This document shows, one piece after another, positions 18,451 to 23,839 of a DNA stretch of 23,839 nucleotides. The position numbers and the translations under genes are program-made. Each line of letters begins with the position of its first letter. The first letter of the stretch is position 1. The notes beneath the pieces are model-generated. The model was not told where the DNA came from. It saw only the letters and a program-made list of their open reading frames with translations, and ran no database searches. The DNA comes from a virus, in IMG/VR virus record IMGVR_UViG_3300000101_003937, positions 3,463 through 27,301 of that record. One strand, 5' to 3'.

Positions 18451-18459
18451 CTATTTATG
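18451..18459 (-). promoter_or_regulatory. Late-type promoter box CATAAATAG directly before gp25
   Basis: CATAAATAG (18459-18451) is identical to the box before the fibre genes. The last A of the CATAAATA core (18452) is six bases from the A of the gp25 ATG (18446). In T4 late promoters the box covers about -13 to -6, so the message would start at or within a base or two of the ATG. Confidence 0.6.
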
Positions 18460-18480
18460 CAAAAGATTAACTAAGTAGAT
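18452..18480 (-). repeat. Direct repeat, downstream copy (after the HNH gene)
   Basis: Minus strand: ATCTACTTAGTTAA, seven bases, CATAAATA. It aligns without gaps to 19088-19060 with 22 of 29 matches (13/14, 1/7, 8/8). It contains the TAG stop of the HNH gene. In another frame it reads CTA CTT AGT TAA, the same Leu-Leu-Ser-stop that ends the lysozyme-like gene upstream of HNH. Confidence 0.6.
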
Positions 18481-19025
18481 AATGGTTCTATAATTAGCTT
18501 ATCTTCTTGCCAATGTATGTACTTTTGCCAAGCTGCATCGGGTATTCTGAGTGTATGATGCTGGTAAGCATAGTTTATTTGGTACCACGAAGGGTGTGTT
18601 GGTCGTTGCATAGGTAAAGGATATAAGCTATCACCTTTCTTTACATTGCATGGACCACATGCAGTAACACTATTTTCCCATGTTAGTCTTCCACCTTTTG
18701 ACTTTGGAATAACATGATCAATTGTTAAGTCGGCATAGGCAAACCTATCGCCACAGTATTGGCAACAGTATTTGTCTCTGACATATAAATTTCTACGAGT
18801 GAATTTTGCTTTGGAGGGTTGTTTGTGATAAGTGTTAAGCATAATAATGCTTGGGTATGGAATAGTTACTCTCGGTGACCGGAGAAACTCATTTTCATAA
18901 TTTTTAATTACGTGTACTTTCTCAGCCCACATGGCCTTAATCGCATCTTGCCAACTGACTGTGCTAAGTGGCATTTGTGATAATGGTTGCCCATCAGCAT
19001 TAAGTAGTAAAACGCTTTTATTCAA
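18471..19025 (-). CDS. Free-standing HNH endonuclease (184 residues, TTG start)
   Basis: A small HNH nuclease of the bacterial/phage type whose N-terminus reads NKSVLLLNADGQPLSQMPLSTVSWQDAIKAM. The nuclease core has zinc pairs C88-x-x-C91 and C123-x-x-C126, the catalytic D103-H104 in LTIDHVIPKSKGG, and N118 in TWENSVTACGPCN. The Zn-Cys arrangement is intact, so it should be active. I choose TTG at 19025: it has AAGGA at the right distance, gives the family N-terminus (MNKSVLLLNADGQPL), and leaves room for a late-type promoter. An upstream in-frame ATG at 19115 would overlap the previous gene by 41 bases and add 30 residues without family resemblance. It lies between the lysozyme-like gene and gp25, flanked by direct repeats, and is not part of the baseplate. 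It is probably a homing-type selfish gene. Confidence 0.88.
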   Translation of the reverse strand: MNKSVLLLNADGQPLSQMPLSTVSWQDAIKAMWAEKVHVIKNYENEFLRSPRVTIPYPSIIMLNTYHKQPSKAKFTRRNLYVRDKYCCQYCGDRFAYADLTIDHVIPKSKGGRLTWENSVTACGPCNVKKGDSLYPLPMQRPTHPSWYQINYAYQHHTLRIPDAAWQKYIHWQEDKLIIEPLST

Positions 19026-19058
19026 GATAAAAATTCCTTGTATTATATTAGTATTTAA

Positions 19059-19067
19059 ATATTTATG
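19059..19067 (-). promoter_or_regulatory. Late-type promoter box CATAAATAT before the HNH gene
   Basis: CATAAATAT (19067-19059) lies in the 49-base gap after the lysozyme-like gene. A start about six bases downstream of the CATAAATA core gives a leader of about 29 bases with AAGGA before the TTG at 19025. The box is the 3' part of the upstream direct-repeat copy. Confidence 0.6.
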
Positions 19068-19088
19068 TAGTGAGTTAACTGAGTAGAT
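19060..19088 (-). repeat. Direct repeat, upstream copy (end of lysozyme-like gene plus promoter box)
   Basis: Minus strand: ATCTACTCAGTTAA, seven bases, CATAAATA. The first part is coding: it carries the last codons CTA CTC AGT and the TAA stop of the 235-residue gene. Partner copy at 18480-18452, same internal spacing. Confidence 0.6.
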
Positions 19089-19782
19089 TTGCAAGAATTC
19101 TTTTCCTGCTCTCAATCATATTTGGTAGAAACCTGTTTGTTTCTGCATAGTAAACATATTCTGCTTGCTTTTTTTGTATGGCGTTTAATTGATTTGAACT
19201 ATATTCTTTTACGAGAGATTGTATACCTTGCTCTGCTATCAGAGTTCTGTCTTTATTTGTTCCATAATCTCCTAGCATCATTATCTTTGCGTCTGTTTGT
19301 CTACTTAGTCTATCACTTCCACTTAGCGTAAATGCAGTAGCTATGTAGTTCCATTTTTTATCATTAATAAACTCTAATAATCTAAATTTCCTAACAGAAG
19401 TTCCTACTTGGTCAAATTTGCCTGTATCTGCATATAAACTTAACATAGCATCATATTGTGACTGTGTCATTGCTGATAGTGGAAATAATTTTTTAAATCT
19501 TTTTTCTTTGTCTTTGAATTCTTCTATCCAAATTATATATGCATCATTTTCTGTTAGGCCTTCACCATCAATTCCAACAGTTCCCTTGTATCCAATTACT
19601 GAATTTTTTGCATATCCCGTCCATCCAATAGTTCTAAGTTTAAAATTTATTAACTTAGTACTTGCTTCAAGTTCAGATAAGTTTACTAATGTACTGGTTG
19701 CAGTGTTATCAATTATAGAAAATAAACTATAATCTATTAGATTTTTATTATCAATTGTTGATTGTAAATTGAAACTTGGCAT
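19075..19782 (-). CDS. GH24 lysozyme-like tail protein, probably inactive (235 residues)
   Basis: Residues about 43-178 follow the phage T4 lysozyme (GH24) layout: LRTIGWTGYAKNSVIGYKGTVG; then GEGLTENDA (T4 GVITKDEA); then MTQSQYDAMLSLYADTGKF with the usual Q-x-D-A-x-x-S-L pattern; FINDKKWNYIATAF (T4 QQKRWDEAAVNL); and RLSRQTDAKIMMLGDYG. At the place of catalytic E11 (T4 IDEGLRL) I read INFKLRT, and no clear match to D20 or T26 is seen. A structural or regulatory role is therefore more likely than hydrolysis. The N-terminal 40 residues and the helical C-terminus (180-235) are extra. Its ATG overlaps the gp5 stop (TAATG) with an AAGGA site. The fold call is by hand alignment, and the family name is moderately sure. 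Confidence 0.6.
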   Translation of the reverse strand: MPSFNLQSTIDNKNLIDYSLFSIIDNTATSTLVNLSELEASTKLINFKLRTIGWTGYAKNSVIGYKGTVGIDGEGLTENDAYIIWIEEFKDKEKRFKKLFPLSAMTQSQYDAMLSLYADTGKFDQVGTSVRKFRLLEFINDKKWNYIATAFTLSGSDRLSRQTDAKIMMLGDYGTNKDRTLIAEQGIQSLVKEYSSNQLNAIQKKQAEYVYYAETNRFLPNMIESRKRILANLLS

Positions 19783-20990
19783 TATGCTGTATTTCCTTTA
19801 CCAGCAGTAAACGTTTCTTCTACTGCACTAACACCCTTCCATGGGTGATGTTCAGGTACACGACTTGCAGTACTTTTTAATACACTTTGGTTTGCAGTTT
19901 GATTTTGTATATTAATCTTTGTTGCTGAATCTGGAGTTGGGCCGTTCATATCTATTTTTGTACCCTGTACGATCTGATTGCCTGCCACTAGTAAATGATA
20001 GTTAGTATCCGCTTGTATTTTAATATCTAATGCACTATATACATCTACACCGGCTATGCTTGTTTCTAATTTTATTCCATCACCTCCGGCACTTTTTATA
20101 TTAACTCCAATTTCAGCTTCCATATTAATACTACCTTTTGCATGCACATTGTAATCACCTTCTGTATGCATGCTTATACCTGCTTTACTGTAAACATCTA
20201 TGTGTCCAGCTAAATCCATTTCAATCCACGCATCGCCTGATTGATTTGTAATAAAAACAAAACCATTACTGTCGTCCATTAAAATTTGTGCGCCACTTTT
20301 AGTTCTCAATCTAATATTATTACTAGCGCCGCTCTCATCACCATCGTCCATTGACAATACATGTCCTTGGCGAGTTGTTATACCAAATACTCTACTAGGT
20401 GATTCTCTTCTTGCATTACTTTGACTGTGTCCTCTTACATAATCAACACTTAGTCCTTGTTGATTTAATACTGACTGAAAGTATTCATCTAGTGGTTTTG
20501 TGTCTGCATCATTTGTATCTTTTGGATTTTTCTCGGAACCAACTGGTCCTAGACTAGTCTCGCCATCTGCATATACTTGTCCACTTGCTCTGCCTCCCAT
20601 CATTGCATTTCTATCTTTTGCAATTAATGATCCTATTACAATGCCTTGCTCTATACTACCAGTATATGCAACAACTACGTTTGTTCCTACTTCAGGAGGT
20701 TGTGGCCACATTCCATAACTTATAGGTGCTTGTGCTTCTTTAGTTTCGTCATCACCACTGTCTGTAATTTTTGTATGTCCACCAAATGGAGTTGACAACA
20801 AACAAACTCTTTCTGAATTCTTTGAACCAAATTCAGATATGCGTATCTTTATCCTACCTGTATATAAACTATCAGTGTTATCAACAACCTCACCAACGTA
20901 TACTCCACTAAGATTATTAATTCCTAATTCACTGCTTTGTTTTGCTTTCTTTGAAACATGCACACCGTCGTGCTTTATTAATCCTGCCAT
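19782..20990 (-). CDS. 5: Baseplate hub spike gp5 without lysozyme domain (402 residues)
   Basis: T4 gp5 (575 residues) is an OB-fold, a lysozyme domain and a C-terminal triple beta-helix needle. Here the OB-type N-terminus is present: LSGVYVGEVVDNTDSLYTGRIKIRISEFG (about 29-55), then ISYGMWPQPPEVGTNVVVAYTGSIEQGIVIGSL (about 90-122). From about 223 a VgrG-like repeat region runs to about 355: IRLRTKSGAQILMDDSNGFVFIT, then AWIEMDLAGHIDVYSKAGISMHTEG, with the alternating pattern of spike beta-helices. Between them is only a disordered-looking linker. No lysozyme motif is found and the length is shorter by about the size of that domain. The start follows the hub stop by one base with AGGAG at good spacing. 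It is the membrane-piercing spike that sits on the hub. Confidence 0.87.
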   Translation of the reverse strand: MAGLIKHDGVHVSKKAKQSSELGINNLSGVYVGEVVDNTDSLYTGRIKIRISEFGSKNSERVCLLSTPFGGHTKITDSGDDETKEAQAPISYGMWPQPPEVGTNVVVAYTGSIEQGIVIGSLIAKDRNAMMGGRASGQVYADGETSLGPVGSEKNPKDTNDADTKPLDEYFQSVLNQQGLSVDYVRGHSQSNARRESPSRVFGITTRQGHVLSMDDGDESGASNNIRLRTKSGAQILMDDSNGFVFITNQSGDAWIEMDLAGHIDVYSKAGISMHTEGDYNVHAKGSINMEAEIGVNIKSAGGDGIKLETSIAGVDVYSALDIKIQADTNYHLLVAGNQIVQGTKIDMNGPTPDSATKINIQNQTANQSVLKSTASRVPEHHPWKGVSAVEETFTAGKGNTA

Positions 20991-20991
20991 A

Positions 20992-23364
20992 TTAGTCTCC
21001 TGATAGTTCTAGTATTTGATTTATCAACAAAGACGTATTTGAATTAACATCTTTGTATCCGTTTAGTGTTTGTGTAAATCTACCGCCCTGGAATCTACTT
21101 TCTACAGTAGTCAGTTTGTATACTCCTGTACTTATTGGATCTACTTCACCTTTAATTTGTTCTGTTAGTAATCTGTCTGCATTTGGATTAAACTGTATAA
21201 ATGTTATTAATGCATCCTGTTTAGCATAATCTGGTGTTTCTAATTTTCCTTTTACTATTGCTTGCATATTACCCATCCAGTGTGGGTCACCTTTAATTTC
21301 CATAGTAAAGTTAATAGCATCATATTCTCGTTTAGCCATTTTTTGCATTCTACGTGCTATTGTTGATTGGGCACTTGTGTTAATTTCATTAGACTGTTGA
21401 CCTTCGCTCGACTCGTTTTTTGCTACACCACCTACAACTTGATTAAAATATGTTTCAGAGCCGCCTGCTTGTTTTATGTCTGATAAGAAAATCGAATCAG
21501 TAATTGTAGTAGGAGCAAACTGTTGCTTTCCTTCTGCATCTGTGCCGTTAACATAAAGACCAGCACCCGGTTCGTCAAGTACAAAATATAAATTCTGTAT
21601 ATCTATTTGATAATTTATAACCTCTGTGTTTAGTCCAGTATACATAAACGAATAGCTTTTTTCAATTCCCAATGTTTTAAATCTTTTTACTTGTTTATTT
21701 TGGTCACCCAATGCTTCATCGCCATCTGCTAAACTGGCTTGATATGTTGTTTTATTTATTGCTATCTTAATTGTGTAAGTTACTAATGTTGGTTCTACAT
21801 GGCCATAATTTGATTTCTTAGTATGTGGTGGATACTCTGTTCTAGCCTCTACTACAATATGTGGTACCATGTTTTTCTTGTGTGCTTCATCTACCCATTT
21901 ATCCCATGCGTAACAATTGTTTTCTATTGTCTTTTGAATTGCCATAGCTATGCTAGTTTCTCGTTCAATAGTATATATGTTTTTGCCTTCGCTACCTGGA
22001 CCATCTTGAGAGTACCGAGTACCGCTTGATGCATCTGCTGTACTACCAAACGGTTTGCTTTCTAAATTGAAATCACGCAAATCGTTCTGAGTTGCGCCTC
22101 CTCTGTAATATGTACTAGTATCAAATACTATCTTTATTTCTTTTGGAGGTGGCGTGTAGGGAGCTGGTGGAGACGGTGCCATTAAATCTTTTATTCCATC
22201 GTTGTATTCTTTTTCAAGGCCTTTAACAAAATCTCCTATTGTTGTAATTGCAGAAACTGTTATATCCGAGTCAGTTACTCCTTCAGTTTGTGCGTGTTTT
22301 AATGCCGACCATGCAATAATATTATATCGTGTTCCTTCGGGCCCAGTTGTGCTTCTTATTTGATTAAATTTAACTGGATACAAATATACACCTGGAAATT
22401 TAACACTTCTATTATTAGTTGGATTTCTGCCTATGAATTCCAACTTTAACAAAAAGTTCTGTGAATACAGATTTGAAGGTTTACCAAGTTGCTTACCTGC
22501 ACTTAAAATTTTATCAATAAACGAAAATCCTAAATTTTCAAATAAATCAAATTGAATAATACCTGGAGTAGCATTACCGTGTTTCTGGCCTGGTGTCATT
22601 GCTGCAAGTGACATAAAATTATCTACAGAGAATTCTGAATCAACACCCTGTTTAGCAATAATAAAGGCCTTGTTGTTTGTAAGAGAAGAGTCATTGTCAC
22701 CTATAAGGTTTGGGTCATTCCATATATCATTGTTTACTATGTATAAAGTCCAACGATACGTAGGACTGTCTACTGTACTCATCCAATTTGTACCTGACGT
22801 TAATTGTTGTTCTGCCTTACCAAGTTTTTTTATTTCGTTTGCTTCTTTTGTTTTTATAACATCCGAAGATGAATTTGTTTCTGGTGTAAATCCTGCAGCG
22901 GCAAAATCTGTATTTTGATTGGCAAGATCAACTTCGCTTGCTGGTTTGCCGTTTGCCATAGCAACACCGTTTTCAATAACATCTTGTGTATATTTGCCAT
23001 CACTGCCTACAGTAGCGCCTTCGTGTTTTGCCATTGACGAAAGTAGGTCAGTTGTTACATCTGGATTATTACGTAAACTTCCTAAGTTATCATCTGGTGA
23101 AACTCCTAAATCATTTGAGACTCTTTGAATATATGCTTCTGTATCGTTTTCACTTGGCGGTGCCCAACGAGTAATAATATCACGTACTGAATTATTACCA
23201 TGTTTCTCTTGACTTGCATACAAATTCAATGCACCAGCACGTACACCATACTCTGGATTGTTAAATTTAACAAAGCCAGCATTACTACCGGAGGCGCCTT
23301 TCCAATCATCGCCACTTGTTCTAATGTTTAATGGATTATTATTTCTATCCGATAATGTAGACAT
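20992..23364 (-). CDS. Baseplate hub protein with N-terminal peptidoglycan-hydrolase-like domain (790 residues)
   Basis: Residues about 6-137 match a phage virion lytic domain: NNNPLNIR, WKGASGSNAGFVKFNNPEYGVRAGALNLYASQEKHG, then DIITRWAPPSENDTEAYIQRV and AKHEG. The rest looks like a gp27-type hub: SPTYRWTLYIVNN (about 190-210), a Pro-rich hinge SPPAPYTPPPKEIKIVF (about 393-411), GDPHWMG (about 692), and a final GVYKLTTVESRFQGGRFTQTLNGYKD (about 745-773), the usual end of tail hub proteins. The protein would combine hub and local cell-wall cutting at the tail tip. The start at 23364 lies two bases after the gp53 stop with a weak ribosome site, so coupling is likely. The catalytic residue of the lytic domain cannot be assigned by eye. 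Confidence 0.82.
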   Translation of the reverse strand: MSTLSDRNNNPLNIRTSGDDWKGASGSNAGFVKFNNPEYGVRAGALNLYASQEKHGNNSVRDIITRWAPPSENDTEAYIQRVSNDLGVSPDDNLGSLRNNPDVTTDLLSSMAKHEGATVGSDGKYTQDVIENGVAMANGKPASEVDLANQNTDFAAAGFTPETNSSSDVIKTKEANEIKKLGKAEQQLTSGTNWMSTVDSPTYRWTLYIVNNDIWNDPNLIGDNDSSLTNNKAFIIAKQGVDSEFSVDNFMSLAAMTPGQKHGNATPGIIQFDLFENLGFSFIDKILSAGKQLGKPSNLYSQNFLLKLEFIGRNPTNNRSVKFPGVYLYPVKFNQIRSTTGPEGTRYNIIAWSALKHAQTEGVTDSDITVSAITTIGDFVKGLEKEYNDGIKDLMAPSPPAPYTPPPKEIKIVFDTSTYYRGGATQNDLRDFNLESKPFGSTADASSGTRYSQDGPGSEGKNIYTIERETSIAMAIQKTIENNCYAWDKWVDEAHKKNMVPHIVVEARTEYPPHTKKSNYGHVEPTLVTYTIKIAINKTTYQASLADGDEALGDQNKQVKRFKTLGIEKSYSFMYTGLNTEVINYQIDIQNLYFVLDEPGAGLYVNGTDAEGKQQFAPTTITDSIFLSDIKQAGGSETYFNQVVGGVAKNESSEGQQSNEINTSAQSTIARRMQKMAKREYDAINFTMEIKGDPHWMGNMQAIVKGKLETPDYAKQDALITFIQFNPNADRLLTEQIKGEVDPISTGVYKLTTVESRFQGGRFTQTLNGYKDVNSNTSLLINQILELSGD

Positions 23365-23366
23365 GT

Positions 23367-23651
23367 TTATGAAAACCTTACAGGTACGTTAATTTTTATT
23401 CCCGTTTTAAAATCTAAAATTGGGTCTACTAATTCATCTTGATTGAATAGTGCAAACACCCACCATAAATTTGCATTACCATATAATTCGTATGCTAACA
23501 AGTCTGGTTTTTCTTCGTGCTTTGCTTCTACTGTAATACTAGTAGTTGTTGTATTTTGTATATCTATGTTATCCACATTTAATATGTCTAAGTATTGTTT
23601 ATTAATAATTTGTGTATTTCTATACAAACTATCTGTACCATAATCTGCCAT
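23367..23651 (-). CDS. 53: Baseplate wedge protein gp53-like (94 residues)
   Basis: T4 gp53 clamps neighbouring wedges around gp6 and gp25 and has a LysM-like fold. The 94-residue protein here, against 196 in T4, carries the marine gp53 pattern: RNTQIINKQYLDILN, then PDLLAYELYGNANLWWVFALFNQDELVDPILDFKTGIKINVP. The YG-x-x-x-LWWVFA motif is at about 57-67 and the I-x-V-P end at about 87-90, as in LysM-type tail proteins. The start ATG overlaps the previous stop (TAATG) with a GGGAGGA site. Its position before the hub and gp5 matches the T4 gene order. Confidence 0.83.
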   Translation of the reverse strand: MADYGTDSLYRNTQIINKQYLDILNVDNIDIQNTTTTSITVEAKHEEKPDLLAYELYGNANLWWVFALFNQDELVDPILDFKTGIKINVPVRFS

Positions 23652-23839
23652 TATAAAAATCCTCCCTTAGTTCTTAATTGATTTCCTGATGCATAATCTT
23701 GTAAATTAAAATTATCTTTAACAGTCTTTGGTGGAATTTGTGGGACTAGTTCAATTGCTGCTAAAATCAATGCAGGCATACTTATTTTTCCAGATACTGC
23801 ATCATCAAAGGTTACATAGTCTGTGTCTTCTGGTAATGT
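23651..23839 (-). CDS. Unrecognised phage protein, C-terminal 62 residues only
   Basis: An open frame enters from the right edge and ends with TAA at 23653-23651, overlapping the gp53 ATG by one base. The visible part has SGKISMPALILAAIELVPQIPPK (a proline-flanked hydrophobic segment that is not long enough to be a sure membrane helix) and ends GNQLRTKGGFL. The one-base overlap and the ribosome site inside its last codons support it as a real gene. It does not look like T4 gp4, the gene expected here from T4 order. I do not recognise the family. Confidence 0.7.
   Translation of the reverse strand, partial: TLPEDTDYVTFDDAVSGKISMPALILAAIELVPQIPPKTVKDNFNLQDYASGNQLRTKGGFL

Larger units (their letters stand above)
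18481..19088 (-). mobile_element. Putative HNH gene insertion with duplicated junction
   Basis: The 608-base unit from one direct repeat to the next contains only the HNH gene and its promoter. Removing one unit would join the end of the lysozyme-like gene (Leu-Leu-Ser-stop) and one CATAAATA box directly to gp25. There are no terminal inverted repeats and no transposase, so this is not an insertion sequence. A homing-type insertion repaired with a short duplication is the simplest reading. Confidence 0.4.

Noticed and set aside
18471-19115. Longer HNH reading frame from ATG 19115 (214 residues)
   Set aside because: It overlaps the lysozyme-like gene by 41 bases, its first 30 residues do not resemble HNH proteins, and it would place the late-type promoter inside the gene. 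TTG 19025 has AAGGA and a family-like N-terminus.
21753-21760. AATAAATA on the minus strand inside the hub gene
   Set aside because: It is internal to coding sequence, has no gene start nearby, and such a string is expected by chance in AT-rich DNA.
1-23839. tRNA genes, CRISPR arrays, integrase or attachment sites
   Set aside because: Gaps are at most 61 bases, no spaced direct-repeat array is seen, and no integrase or transposase motif occurs in any frame examined.

Overview
The window is a dense, AT-rich piece of a tailed-phage genome. It carries the baseplate and tail-fibre module of a T4-like marine myovirus. The gene families are those seen in cyanophages and pelagiphages: gp53, a gp27-type hub, gp5, gp25, a long gp6 and a giant virion protein. 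The host cannot be read from the sequence; a marine bacterium such as SAR11 or a picocyanobacterium is the natural guess. Every supported gene is on the minus strand, so transcription runs from position 23839 down to 1. I found no tRNA, rRNA, CRISPR array or integrase, and no gene-free stretch over 61 bases.

In the direction of transcription the layout is: the C-terminal end of an unrecognised protein (23839-23651); gp53-like wedge protein (23651-23367); a 790-residue hub protein with an N-terminal peptidoglycan-hydrolase-like domain (23364-20992); gp5 spike without the T4 lysozyme domain (20990-19782); a 235-residue GH24-lysozyme-like protein that seems to lack its catalytic residues (19782-19075); a free-standing HNH endonuclease with a TTG start (19025-18471); gp25 (18446-18063); gp6 (18060-14932); a 3682-residue giant virion protein that fills 46% of the window (14932-3884); three further structural or fibre proteins (3839-1044); a 115-residue unknown (982-635); and the start of a DXD glycosyltransferase-like gene cut by the window edge (635-1).

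The genes are packed with gaps of 0-3 bases or with one-base TAATG overlaps, which suggests translational coupling. Only four junctions have more room (61, 44, 24 and 49 bases), and each holds a T4-late-promoter-like TAAATA box. The promoter before the 115-residue gene also contains a textbook sigma70 site, so the last two genes may be expressed on a different schedule from the tail genes.

The most unusual structure is around the HNH gene. A 29-base direct repeat (22/29 identical) sits on each side of it. Each copy comprises the last codons of the upstream lysozyme-like gene plus the CATAAATA promoter box. This looks like a duplicated junction left when the endonuclease gene entered between the lysozyme-like gene and gp25. 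The giant protein is a mosaic. It contains three tandem ~60-80-residue repeats resembling flagellin/hook IN motifs, two distant copies of a small 45-residue module, and several other small beta modules typical of phage tails.
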